Position numbers and translations under genes: made by a program
Shown: positions 43,636 through 53,095 of the stretch, one piece after another
How positions within the stretch are numbered: position 1 is the stretch's first letter
Layout: every line of letters begins with the position of its first letter
The notes under the pieces: model-generated
Databases searched by the model: none
Seen by the model: the letters and a program-made list of their open reading frames with translations, nothing else
Told to the model about the DNA's origin: nothing
DNA from: an uncultured Myxococcales bacterium
Lineage (GTDB): Bacteria > Myxococcota_A > UBA9042
Length of the DNA: 64,000 nucleotides
Reading direction: 5' to 3'
NCBI GenBank assembly: GCA_903929795.1
Contig: CAIYWC010000012.1
Coordinates: forward strand, 1 to 64,000

Positions 43636-45267
43636 TCAGATGGCTGTGAGGATGGTGCGCGCCGCTTCCAGGCCCTCGATGGCCGAGCTGACGATGCCGC
43701 CGGCGTAGCCCGCGCCTTCCGCGCACGGGTACAGGCCGGCGTGGCTGACGGATTGGCGGTCGTCGCCGCGCAGCACGCGGACGGGTGAGGAAGTCGTTGT
43801 TTCCACGCCGATAATCGCTGCTTCCGCGCTCAGGTATCCGCGCAGCTGCAGCTTGTCGATCTGCCGCGCGCCCTGGCGCATCGCCATCACCAGCCGCCCG
43901 GGCAGCAGCCGGTCGATGCGCCCCAGCGCCAGGCCCGGCCGGTAGGACGTGCGCTCGGGCAGGCGCGTCGGCGCGCGGTCGTGGACGAAATCGAGCAGCA
44001 GCTCCGCCGGCGCCGCATAACCGCCACCGCCCTGGTCAAAGCAGCGGCGCTCCAGCGATTCCTGCAGCGCGAGGCCCAGCAGCGCGCCGCCCGCGACGTG
44101 CGCGCCAAAATCCGGATCACCCTCCAGATCGCCGGGCTTCTCCAGCCAGAACTCGTTGCCGCGGATTTGCGCGACCAGTGCGGCGTTGGCGAATTCCGAG
44201 CCGCGGTTGGAGTTGGACATGCCATTGACATTCAAGCGGTTTTCGCTCGCGGGCGACGGCAGTACGAAGCCGCCCGGGCACATGCAGAAGGAATACACGC
44301 CGCGGCCCAGCGCATCCTGTGCCAGATGGTATTCCGCGGCGCCGACCGCCGGATGTCCAGCCAAATCGCCAAGTTGCACGCGATCGATCAAGTCCTGCGG
44401 GTGCTCCACGCGCGCGCCGATGGCGAAATCCTTGCGCGCCAGCGCCACGCCGTGCCGCGCCAGCAGCTGGTAGACGTCGCGCGCCGAGTGCCCGGTCGCC
44501 AGAATCACGTGGCTGGCCAGCAGCTCGCGGCCGTCCGCCAGGCGCACGCCGCGCACGCGCTGGCGCGCGGGATCCACCAGCAGATCCGTCATCCGCGCCG
44601 AGAACAGCAGCTCGTGGCCGGCCTCGCGCAATGCAAGCCGCAGGTGTTTCATCATGGGAATCAGGCGGTTGGTCCCCACGTGCGGGTGCGCCTCGGTCAG
44701 AATTTCCCGGGACGCGCCCAGCGCGACAAGCCGTTCGTAGACCTCCCGCACGGCCGGGTGCTTCGAGCGCGTGTACAGCTTGCCGTCCGAGTACGTGCCC
44801 GCGCCGCCTTCGCCAAAGCACAGATTGGATTCCGCATTCAGCTTGCCGTGCACGCGCAGGTCGCGCACGTCCAGGCTGCGTTTTTCCACTTCGGTGCCGC
44901 GATCCAGCAGCGTGCAACGGACGCCGGCGTCGGCAAAAGCCAGCGCGGCAAACAGTCCCGCAGGACCCATCCCGACGATCAGCGGACGCAACCGCTGGTG
45001 AACATGGGCTAATTTCTGAGGTCGAATCAACGGCGGCAGCGCATCGTCGGGCGGAATTTCGCTGGCGTCAAAGACGTCGCAGCGGTACACCCAAGTCGGC
45101 TCGCGGCGCTTGCGGGCGTCCAGCGAGCGGCGGCGGATGATCACGGCGCCCAGCGCGTCCTGAGGCACATGCAGCGCGGCGCATGCCGCCTGCCGCAGCG
45201 CCGCATCGACGTCCGGCGGCGGGCCCTCCCGCGGGCCAATCGGCAATCGCAGCTCCAGGTTCTGCAC
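43636..45267 (-). CDS. FAD-dependent oxidoreductase (COG2509-like dehydrogenase)
   Basis: A 543-residue flavoprotein. The FAD-binding motif VGMGPAGLFAALAFADAG lies at about residues 95-112 after a ~90-residue N-terminal domain, as in the large 'NAD(FAD)-utilizing dehydrogenase' group. Further matches are SNLCFGEGGAGTYSDGKLYTR, VILATGHSARD, FCMCPGG and the C-terminal GLYPCAEGAGYAGGIVSSAIEG. Substrate unknown. GTG 45267 was chosen because AGGAG lies upstream and the N-terminal domain then starts at its expected position; the frame itself extends to 45366. Confidence 0.88.
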   Translation of the reverse strand: MQNLELRLPIGPREGPPPDVDAALRQAACAALHVPQDALGAVIIRRRSLDARKRREPTWVYRCDVFDASEIPPDDALPPLIRPQKLAHVHQRLRPLIVGMGPAGLFAALAFADAGVRCTLLDRGTEVEKRSLDVRDLRVHGKLNAESNLCFGEGGAGTYSDGKLYTRSKHPAVREVYERLVALGASREILTEAHPHVGTNRLIPMMKHLRLALREAGHELLFSARMTDLLVDPARQRVRGVRLADGRELLASHVILATGHSARDVYQLLARHGVALARKDFAIGARVEHPQDLIDRVQLGDLAGHPAVGAAEYHLAQDALGRGVYSFCMCPGGFVLPSPASENRLNVNGMSNSNRGSEFANAALVAQIRGNEFWLEKPGDLEGDPDFGAHVAGGALLGLALQESLERRCFDQGGGGYAAPAELLLDFVHDRAPTRLPERTSYRPGLALGRIDRLLPGRLVMAMRQGARQIDKLQLRGYLSAEAAIIGVETTTSSPVRVLRGDDRQSVSHAGLYPCAEGAGYAGGIVSSAIEGLEAARTILTAI

Positions 45268-45485
45268 ACGCGCTCCTGCCAGCGGCCGCTGGCCGCGCGA
45301 CAGTGTCCGCGCAGGCGTCCCGGCGGTCAATGACCGGCGGGGCCGCACCGTTTCGTCCCTGCACACAGGCCGACGTTCGAGATCAGGCCTCGGTCATCTG
45401 CGGCGTTTCGTCTAGCCGAAAAACGCGGTTCATGGTCCAATCGGTCGGGCGCGGCGTTCGCCCCCAACCCGTCGCGCGGAGTCGC

Positions 45486-48400
45486 ATGAGCGCACGTCGG
45501 CTGGCCATCTGCATCTGCTGCCTCGGGATCGCTTGGGCGTGGCCTGCGTTTGCCGCCGACTCCGATGGCGATGGCTTGGATGACGCCTGGGAAGTTGGCT
45601 ATTTTGGCAGCTTGAGCCAAGGCGCCAACGGCGATCCGGATGGCGACGGCTTGTCCAACGCCAATGAACAGGCAGCTGGCACGGACCCGACGCGCAAGGA
45701 CACGGACGGCGATGGCCTGTCCGATTTTGCCGAGCTGTTTCCCCAGCCCGGCAAGCCCAAGACGCAGCCGACGCTGGCGGACACGGACGGCGATTTCCTG
45801 TCCGACGGCGACGAAGTCCTGATTTACAAGACCAATCCGACGCTGGCGGACACGGACGGCGACAACCTGCCGGACAACCTGGAGCTGCAGGTGTCGATGA
45901 CCGACCCGCTCAAGCTGGACACCGACGGCGGCTTTGCCAGCGACGGCCAGGAGGTGCTGATCGACCACACGGACCCGAACAAGCCCGCCGACGACAAGAC
46001 CGACAGCGATGGCGACAAGCTGACGGATTGGCTGGAAGTGACGGTTTACAAAAGCGATCGCTTCAAGGTCGACACCGATGGCGACACGCTGCCGGACGGC
46101 GACGAGGTGAACCTGTACAAGACCGATCCGACCAAAAAGGACACGGACGGCGATGGCCTGGACGACAACGACGAGATCGCGGCGACGACGGACCCGCTGG
46201 TGCCGGACACGGACGGCGACGGGTTAAAAGACGGCGAGGAAGTGCACACGTGGAAGACGGACCCGCTGCTGACGGACTCGGACTGGGATTCCCTGAGCGA
46301 TGCCGACGAGATCGGCACGTTCCAGACCAATCCGCTTAAAGCGGACAGCGACGGCGGCGGCATTTTCGACGCGGTGGAGATCAGCGACGGCACCGATCCG
46401 AACAAGGCGGCGGATGACGCGGGCGAGGATCCGGACGGCGACGGGCTGTCGACGAACTACGAACTCAAGGTGAGCAAGACTTCGCCCACCGATCCCGACA
46501 CCGACGGCGATTTTGCCCCGGACGGCCAGGAGGTGTTCCCGCTGGACAACCACCTGGTCACCAACCCGTTGGACGCGGACACCGACGACGACGGCATCCT
46601 GGACGGCAAGGAGCTGGGCGTGCTGGTGTTCAAGGTCAAGGACGGCAAGAACATTGGGCTGACTGTGTCAGGTGGCACGAATCCGCTGAAGTTCTCCAGT
46701 GATAGCGACACACTGGGCGATGGCCTGGAGACGGGCGTCGGGGCGGCGCCGTTGTCGCTGAAAGGCGCCATGGACACGGCGTCGCCGCCGTTCTTGCCGG
46801 ACCTCGCGCCGACGCAGACGACCGATCCGCTGAACGAGGACACCGACGGCGACGGCCTGTTGGACAGCGACGAGGACAAGAATGGCAACGGCAAGTGGGA
46901 GCCGGAGCTGGGCGAGACCGACCCGAACAAGGCAGACACCGACGGCGACGGGCTGGACGATGGCTGGGAGACCAAGTACGCCGACAACGCCAATGGCAGC
47001 GACGGCAAGCCGCTCAACGCGCTCGATCCGGCCGACGGGCAAGGCGACAACGACGGCGACGGCTTGTCCAACCTGGTGGAATACGGCCTGACCTGGCCGG
47101 ACAAGAACGGCGCGCCGCAGCCCAACCGCACCAACCCGCGCAACAAGGACAGCGACGGCGATGGCTCAAGCGACAAGGTGGAAGTGCTGGGCACCTACCA
47201 GGTGGCGGCGCCCATGGGCAGCAACCCCAACGACAAGGACACGGACGGCGACGGCTTGTTGGACGGCGTCGAGGACAGGAATCACAACGGCCTGACCGAC
47301 CCGGGCGAGAGCAGCCCGCGCAAGGCGGACACGGACGGCGACGGCCTGGGCGACGCGGAGGAGGACAAGAACGCCAACGGCGTCTGGGACAAGGTGCTGA
47401 ACGAGACAGGCGCGGCCAATCCGGACAGCGATGGCGACGGCCTGAACGACGGTGTGGAAGTGCACTTTTTCGGCACCAAGCCGCTGCTGATCGACACCGA
47501 CGGCGATGGCTTGCTGGACGGCCTGGAGGTGGGCAAAAAGGGCGACAGCGACCCGAGTACGACGACGAACCCGCTGAGCGTGGACACGGACGGCGACGGG
47601 CTGAAGGACGGCGAGGAGGACTTCAACCACAACGGCAAGATCGACGCAAAGGAGACCAATCCGGCCAAGGCTGACTCGGACAACGACGGCATCGCGGACG
47701 GCGTGGAGGCCGGCAAGGCGGGCGACGCGGACCCGACGACGACGACAAACCCGCTGAGCAAGGACTCGGACGGCGATGGTTTGAACGACGGTTTTGAGGA
47801 TGCAAATCACAACGGCAAGCAGGATTTTGACCCGACGCTGCTGACCGGCGAGACGAGCCCGGCCAAGGCCGACAGCGACGGCGGCGGCGTGGCGGATGGC
47901 ATTGAAGTGCTGACGGATTTTACCAATCCGCTGGATCCGAGCGATGACGCCAACGGCGACAACGACGGCGATGGCGTCAAGAACAAGACTGAACTGAAGC
48001 TGGGGCTGGATCCGAAGAACCCGGACACGGATGGCGACACGATCTCGGATGGCGAGGAGTCGAATCTGGGCCAGGTCGTGGACACGGATGGCGACGGCAT
48101 CGTCGACGCCAAGGACCTGGACAGCGACGGCGACGGCATCCCGGACGCGCAGGAAGCGGGCGACGCGAACTGGAAGACGCCAGCAGTGGACACGGACGGC
48201 GACGGCGTGCCGGACTATCGCGATCTGGACAGCGACGGCGACGGCCTGACCGACGCGGACGAGGCGAAGTACAAGACCGACCGGTTGAAAGCCGACACGG
48301 ATGGCGACGGCCTGGCGGACGGCGCAGAGGTGAAGGCGGGGACCAATCCGCTGGACATGGACAGCGACGACGACGGCGTGCCGGACGGCGACGAGTCGCT

Positions 48401-51400
48401 GCTGGACCTGGACGGCGACGGGCTGATCGGCGCGCTGGACCCGGATGCGGACAATGACGGGATCCTGGACGGCACCGAGGCGGGCAAGACGCTGAGCAGC
48501 GTCGGTCCGGACACGAACCTGGCCAAGCGGGCGTTTGTGCCGGACGCCGACCCGACGACACAGACCGACCCGCAAAAGGCCGACACCGACGGCGATGGGC
48601 AGCGCGACGGCGCAGAGGATACCAACCACAATGGCCGCGTGGACCCGGGCGAGCGCGACCCTTTCCTGGCGGGCGAGACGCTTTACCTCGGCGACCAGGA
48701 CGGCGACGGCGTGCCGGACGCGGAGGAAAAGACGCTGGGCACCTCGCAAAACGACGCCGACAGCGATGACGACGGCGTGCCGGACGGCGCGGAATGGAAC
48801 ATGTCTTGCGATCCCGACCTCGACGGCGCGACCAACGCGGCGGATGCGGACAGCGATAACGACGGACTGCCCGACGGGCTGGAGCGCGGCGCGGGCGGAC
48901 CGGTCGCGGCGACGAACCTGCTGTCGTTCAACTTCATGCCCGACCTGGACCCGACGACGACGACGAACCCGCAGCTGGCGGACACCGATGGCGATGGCCA
49001 GCGCGACGGCCTGGAGGACCTGAACGCCAACGGCCAGGTGGATCCCGGCGAGGGCGACCCGAACGCGGCGCTGACGCAGACCATCGTGGTGGACCAGGAT
49101 GGCGATGGCCTGGCGGATGCGGAGGAGCTGCGCGCCGGCACCAATCCGCACGACCGCGACAGCGACGACGACGGCGTGTTGGACGGCGATGAGCCCAACG
49201 CGCTGTTTGACCAGGATCACGACGGGCTGCCAGGCGCGATGGACCCGGACAGCGACGACGATGGCCTGGGCGATGGCCTGGAGCGCGGGCTGACCCAGGC
49301 GGATCCGCAGACGGACCTGACGCAGGGGCGTTTTCACCCGGACCTGGACCCGACGACCCGGACGATGCTGCTGGCCGCGGACAGCGACCGCGACGGGCAG
49401 CCCGACGGCTGGGAGGATTCGAACCTGAACGGTCGTCTGGATTTGGGCGAAGGCGATCCGAATGATCCCATGGTGTTGTCCAGCCAGCCTGACAGCGACG
49501 GCGATGGCCTGTGCGACGCGATGGAGGTGACGATCGGCTCGCGGCCACACGATGCCGACAGCGATGACGACGGTGTGCCGGACGGTCAAGAGTGCAATCC
49601 GGCTGTCGATTTGGACAACGACGGCCAAAATGCCGTCAACGACGAGGACAGCGACGGCGATGGCCTGTTTGACGGCACTGAGATCGGCCTGACACTGGCG
49701 ACGCTGCGGTTTCCGCAGGACACGAACTTGAAAGCGAGCGTGTTCTTGCCGGATCAGGATCCGACCCACACGACCTGGCCGGCGGCGGCGGACACGGATC
49801 GCGGCGGGCTGCCCGATGGCGTCGAGGACTTTTCGCACGACGGCAAGGTGGACGTCGGCGAGACCAACCCGCTGGTGGCGGCAGATGACGGCAACATCGA
49901 CGGCGATCTGGACGGCGACAGCCTGGACAACAAGACCGAGCTGCTGCTGGGGACGAACCCGCTCAAGCGCGACAGCGACGGCGACGGCATCAACGATCCC
50001 ACGGAGGTCGTCGATCCGATCCAGCCGCTGGACACGGATCACGACGGCATCATCGATGCGCTGGATCTCGACAGTGACAACGACACGGTGCCGGATTCCT
50101 ATGAATCGGGGATCAAGCCGGGCGACACGTCCTTGCAGCAAAAGCTGGTGGATTCCGATGGCGACGGGATGCCGGATTGCCGCGACACGGACAGCGACAA
50201 CGACACGCTGCCCGACGGCGACGAGGTGTTCAAGTACCATACGGACTTCCGCTTGCCGGACACGGATTTTGGCGGCCTGAGCGACCCGATCGAGGTGCTG
50301 CAGACGCACACCAACCCGCTGGACCCGCGCGACGACACGGAAGTGATGGAGTACGGCGGGCGCCTGCGCGGCACCACGCCGTTGTCCTGCCAGGCTTCGC
50401 CGCGGCCGCATGCGGGCGGGTTGTTGCCGCTTGTGCTGGCGGCGCTGCTGCTGCTGGGCCGGCGCCGCGCCGGTCTGGCGGTGCTGCTGCTGCTGGCGGT
50501 GGCGGTTCCGGCGGTGGCGCTGACACCGCTGGACGTGACGTCGGGTCGGCCCAACGTCGACGGCATGGGCATCCTGGGCGTGGAATCTGCGCTGCAGCTG
50601 GAGCAGCACGGGCTCTCCGTGGGCGTGCAGGGCCAATACCTGTGGCGGCCGCTGGCGGTCGGCACCGAGACGCGTGTGCTGCGCGGGCTGGTCGACCAGC
50701 GCTTACAGGCGGATGCGTCGCTGGCCGCGCGGCTCTTTGCCGGGCTGACAGTCGGCGTGTCGGTGCCGGTGTCCATCTGGCAAACGGGGACGCTGCCGTC
50801 GCTCTACGGCCCGCAGTCGGGGCCGCTGGACAGCTCGACTGCGATTGGCGACATCGCTGTGGCGCTGAAATACGTGTTTTTTGCCGAACGCCAGCAGCGG
50901 ATGGGCCTGGCGCTGGTGGTGCCGGTGACGATTCCGGTGGGCGATCCGAACCTGTACATGGGCCGGCCGTTTCCGACAGCGACGCCGACCGCAGTGGCGT
51001 CGACCGCGCTGGGGCCGTGGCGTGTCGCGGCGAATCTGGGCGTGCGTGGCCAGAGCACGCAGACGCTTTTCAACCTGACCGACGGTCCGGCCCTGCGGAT
51101 CGCGGTCGCGGCCAGCCTGAACGCCGCCGTGGCCCAGGACAGCTGGCTGGGCCAGTGGGTGCCCGACGGCTGGTGGCTGGACGCGACGCTGGTGCACGAG
51201 ACGCCGCTGACCGACGCCTACCGAAATGGCGCGAACGAGCGGCTGGAGGCGTCGCTGGCGGTCGGCTGGCCGCTGGGCGACGATCTGTACGGCAGCCTGG
51301 GCAGCGGCTTTGGCCTGTGGCCGGGCTTTGGCGTGCCCGCGTACCGGCCGTTCCTGGCGATTCGCTATGCGCCGCACGAAAAGCCGGTCGCGTCGCCGCA

Positions 51401-51500
51401 CCTCCCGGTGGCGCTGCCGCTGGACGTCACGCTGCCGGATGCCCAGACGCCGAGCGACGCGCTGGCTCCGCCGCTCGCGGTTACGCCCGCAACGCCTTGA
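45486..51500 (+). CDS. Fusion of thrombospondin type 3 repeat surface protein, MYXO-CTERM-like segment and outer-membrane beta-barrel
   Basis: A 2004-residue protein. Signal peptide residues 1-24 (ending PAFA). Residues ~25-1630 are a continuous array of Ca-binding thrombospondin type 3 repeats built on DxDGDGxxD, with a ~133-residue super-repeat between 48534 and ~50150. Then come Cys1635, a hydrophobic helix (~1646-1657), RRR (1659-1661), a second hydrophobic segment resembling a signal peptide (1664-1678, ending AVA) and a ~325-residue domain with alternating-strand character that looks like an outer-membrane beta-barrel. The frame is unbroken and no internal ATG or ribosome binding site lies at the junction. 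Separate genes would be expected for these two parts. GGAG precedes the ATG. The gene overlaps the convergent gene by 20 bp. Confidence 0.88.
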   Translation: MSARRLAICICCLGIAWAWPAFAADSDGDGLDDAWEVGYFGSLSQGANGDPDGDGLSNANEQAAGTDPTRKDTDGDGLSDFAELFPQPGKPKTQPTLADTDGDFLSDGDEVLIYKTNPTLADTDGDNLPDNLELQVSMTDPLKLDTDGGFASDGQEVLIDHTDPNKPADDKTDSDGDKLTDWLEVTVYKSDRFKVDTDGDTLPDGDEVNLYKTDPTKKDTDGDGLDDNDEIAATTDPLVPDTDGDGLKDGEEVHTWKTDPLLTDSDWDSLSDADEIGTFQTNPLKADSDGGGIFDAVEISDGTDPNKAADDAGEDPDGDGLSTNYELKVSKTSPTDPDTDGDFAPDGQEVFPLDNHLVTNPLDADTDDDGILDGKELGVLVFKVKDGKNIGLTVSGGTNPLKFSSDSDTLGDGLETGVGAAPLSLKGAMDTASPPFLPDLAPTQTTDPLNEDTDGDGLLDSDEDKNGNGKWEPELGETDPNKADTDGDGLDDGWETKYADNANGSDGKPLNALDPADGQGDNDGDGLSNLVEYGLTWPDKNGAPQPNRTNPRNKDSDGDGSSDKVEVLGTYQVAAPMGSNPNDKDTDGDGLLDGVEDRNHNGLTDPGESSPRKADTDGDGLGDAEEDKNANGVWDKVLNETGAANPDSDGDGLNDGVEVHFFGTKPLLIDTDGDGLLDGLEVGKKGDSDPSTTTNPLSVDTDGDGLKDGEEDFNHNGKIDAKETNPAKADSDNDGIADGVEAGKAGDADPTTTTNPLSKDSDGDGLNDGFEDANHNGKQDFDPTLLTGETSPAKADSDGGGVADGIEVLTDFTNPLDPSDDANGDNDGDGVKNKTELKLGLDPKNPDTDGDTISDGEESNLGQVVDTDGDGIVDAKDLDSDGDGIPDAQEAGDANWKTPAVDTDGDGVPDYRDLDSDGDGLTDADEAKYKTDRLKADTDGDGLADGAEVKAGTNPLDMDSDDDGVPDGDESLLDLDGDGLIGALDPDADNDGILDGTEAGKTLSSVGPDTNLAKRAFVPDADPTTQTDPQKADTDGDGQRDGAEDTNHNGRVDPGERDPFLAGETLYLGDQDGDGVPDAEEKTLGTSQNDADSDDDGVPDGAEWNMSCDPDLDGATNAADADSDNDGLPDGLERGAGGPVAATNLLSFNFMPDLDPTTTTNPQLADTDGDGQRDGLEDLNANGQVDPGEGDPNAALTQTIVVDQDGDGLADAEELRAGTNPHDRDSDDDGVLDGDEPNALFDQDHDGLPGAMDPDSDDDGLGDGLERGLTQADPQTDLTQGRFHPDLDPTTRTMLLAADSDRDGQPDGWEDSNLNGRLDLGEGDPNDPMVLSSQPDSDGDGLCDAMEVTIGSRPHDADSDDDGVPDGQECNPAVDLDNDGQNAVNDEDSDGDGLFDGTEIGLTLATLRFPQDTNLKASVFLPDQDPTHTTWPAAADTDRGGLPDGVEDFSHDGKVDVGETNPLVAADDGNIDGDLDGDSLDNKTELLLGTNPLKRDSDGDGINDPTEVVDPIQPLDTDHDGIIDALDLDSDNDTVPDSYESGIKPGDTSLQQKLVDSDGDGMPDCRDTDSDNDTLPDGDEVFKYHTDFRLPDTDFGGLSDPIEVLQTHTNPLDPRDDTEVMEYGGRLRGTTPLSCQASPRPHAGGLLPLVLAALLLLGRRRAGLAVLLLLAVAVPAVALTPLDVTSGRPNVDGMGILGVESALQLEQHGLSVGVQGQYLWRPLAVGTETRVLRGLVDQRLQADASLAARLFAGLTVGVSVPVSIWQTGTLPSLYGPQSGPLDSSTAIGDIAVALKYVFFAERQQRMGLALVVPVTIPVGDPNLYMGRPFPTATPTAVASTALGPWRVAANLGVRGQSTQTLFNLTDGPALRIAVAASLNAAVAQDSWLGQWVPDGWWLDATLVHETPLTDAYRNGANERLEASLAVGWPLGDDLYGSLGSGFGLWPGFGVPAYRPFLAIRYAPHEKPVASPHLPVALPLDVTLPDAQTPSDALAPPLAVTPATP
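48534..50150 (+). repeat. Higher-order tandem repeat (399, 399 and 411 bp) inside the TSP3 gene
   Basis: A block beginning Phe-x-Pro-Asp, followed by DPTTxT and ADTDGDGQxDG and an NxNGxxDxGExDP segment, starts at 48534, 48933, 49332 and 49743. Spacing is 399, 399 and 411 bp (133, 133 and 137 residues). A related single block starts at 46791. Conservation is at the protein level with many silent differences, so the expansion is not very recent. Confidence 0.85.
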
Positions 51501-52566
51501 GCGCGCCCGCGAACCTGGGCGCCAACGCCCGCTCCGCGAACGCAAGCTCACTTACCCCCGGCAGCCGCCAAATCGGCCCGTCCAGGCCCGCCGCAACCGG
51601 TCCCGCTGCTTCCGATTTCCCCACCGCCAGCAGGAGTTGCTGATCCGCGGACCGCGCGACAGGCTCCACTTGCCACTCCAGCGTCAGTCCGCCGACCTGC
51701 TCGGGCAGCGGCGCATCCGCGGGAACTGGCGGCGTCAGTCCGGCCAGCCACAGCCCATCGCTCAGCGTCCGCATCGCCAGCGGCGCTGGCAGCCAGGTCT
51801 GCGGCCACGCCAGCAGGGCGTCGTTCACCGGAAACGCCAGGCGCGGCGCGTCGGGCAGCTCGCGCAGCGTCATCCCCGCCGGCGGCTGCAGCGGCCGGTC
51901 CGCGCGCAGGATTGCCGCCAGCGCGCCCGTCGCGTCCAGCGTCAACTGGTGCAGCGTCCACGGCCCCGGCAGGGCACGCAGCCACGCGCGCAGGTGCGCG
52001 AGCGCGCCTGGACTTTCCGCCGTCAGCGCCGCGGTCCAGTCGCACGCCGGCAGCCGCCAGAGGTTCTCCGCGCGCCGCAGCGTCAGCGCCACGCCGTCCA
52101 GCGCCCCGGTGTCCGACGGCTGCGTCGGGCACGGCACCAGCTGCAGCGTTTCCGCCGGCTGCGCCCACCGCTCCCGCACGTAGCCCGGTACACCAAGCGC
52201 CGGACCGCGCGTGTACACCAGCTCCCAAGGCGCGTCGCGCCCCTGGCGCAGCAGCCCGTGCAGGGCCAGCAGCCAGGTCTGTGCCACCACCGGGCCGCCC
52301 AAGCTGTCCAGCGCCGCGGGCCACGTTCCTGCCGGACCCAGCGGATCCAGGTCCAGCACGGCTACCAGCAGGCGCGGCTGCCCGGGCTCGGCGCCCGGCG
52401 ATGCCATCCGCAGCGTGACCGCATCGCCGTGCTCCAGCGCCACGGCCTCCTCGCTCACGGGACAGCCGGCGGCAAAGGCCACGTCCAGCAGCGCCCGGCG
52501 AAACGCCAGCGCGTCGGCGTGCAGGTTGCGCAGGCGGTTCGCGGCTTGGCGGAGGTCAAACGGCAT
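51481..52566 (-). CDS. Protein of unknown function
   Basis: A 361-residue soluble protein without signal peptide. The N-terminus LRQAANRLRNLHADALAFRR is helical; the body is rich in Leu, Ala, Pro and Trp. No motif is recognised. ATG 52566 has GGAAG upstream; the longer open frame toward 53214 is antisense to dtd and the hydrolase. It lies divergently about 70 bp from dtd, and its 3' end overlaps the TSP3/beta-barrel gene by 20 bp. Confidence 0.65.
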   Translation of the reverse strand: MPFDLRQAANRLRNLHADALAFRRALLDVAFAAGCPVSEEAVALEHGDAVTLRMASPGAEPGQPRLLVAVLDLDPLGPAGTWPAALDSLGGPVVAQTWLLALHGLLRQGRDAPWELVYTRGPALGVPGYVRERWAQPAETLQLVPCPTQPSDTGALDGVALTLRRAENLWRLPACDWTAALTAESPGALAHLRAWLRALPGPWTLHQLTLDATGALAAILRADRPLQPPAGMTLRELPDAPRLAFPVNDALLAWPQTWLPAPLAMRTLSDGLWLAGLTPPVPADAPLPEQVGGLTLEWQVEPVARSADQQLLLAVGKSEAAGPVAAGLDGPIWRLPGVSELAFAERALAPRFAGALKALRA

Positions 52567-52638
52567 CGGCTTCCACGGGCCAAGAACTGGTCTTCGCGGC
52601 CAACTTGGATTATGGAGGCACGGGGCAATGGGGGCAAC

Positions 52639-53088
52639 GTGCGGGCGGTCGTGCAGCGGGTCAGTCAGGCGAGTGTGGACGTGGCGGGCGAGACCGTGGG
52701 CGCGATCGGCCGTGGCCTGTGCGTGCTGCTCTCCGTGGGTGAGGGCGACGGCGAGGCGGACCTGCGCTACATCGTCGACAAGATTGCCGGGCTGCGGATT
52801 TTCGCCGACGCCGACGGCAAGATGAACTTGGACGTGACGCAAGTGGCCGGCGCGATCCTGCTCATCAGCCAGTTTACGCTGCACGGCGATGTGCGCCGCG
52901 GCAAGCGCCCGGGGTTCACGGCGGCGATGGCGCCCGATGCGGCGCGGCTGTGGGTCGATCGCTGTGCGGACGCGCTGCGGGCGCTGCAGCTGCAGGTCGC
53001 CCGGGGGATTTTTGGCGCGGACATGCAGGTCGCGCTCACCAATGACGGGCCGGTGACGATCCTGCTCGATTCTCAAAAAACGTTCTGA
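52639..53088 (+). CDS. dtd: D-aminoacyl-tRNA deacylase
   Basis: A 149-residue protein that hydrolyses D-amino acids (and glycine from tRNA-Ala) off mischarged tRNA. The family N-terminus RAVVQRVSQASV starts right after a GTG preceded by a run of five G. The signature motifs SQFTLHGD (SQFTLYGD in most) and NDGPVTILLDS, which form the Gly-cisPro and nucleophile regions of DTD, are both present. Length is exactly that of the family. The hydrolase gene starts seven bases downstream, so the two are probably co-transcribed. Confidence 0.94.
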   Translation: MRAVVQRVSQASVDVAGETVGAIGRGLCVLLSVGEGDGEADLRYIVDKIAGLRIFADADGKMNLDVTQVAGAILLISQFTLHGDVRRGKRPGFTAAMAPDAARLWVDRCADALRALQLQVARGIFGADMQVALTNDGPVTILLDSQKTF

Positions 53089-53095
53089 GGTCAAT

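Noticed and set aside
45550..50350. Tandem repeats that could suggest a CRISPR or DNA satellite
   Set aside because: The repeats lie inside one open frame, are conserved at protein level with silent variation and lack uniform spacers. They are thrombospondin type 3 repeats.
47166..50636. 1156-codon minus-strand frame across the TSP3 repeats
   Set aside because: The translation is a Val/Arg/Ala repeat that merely mirrors the Asp/Gly codons of the sense gene. The sense frame has a signal peptide, ribosome binding site and known repeat family.
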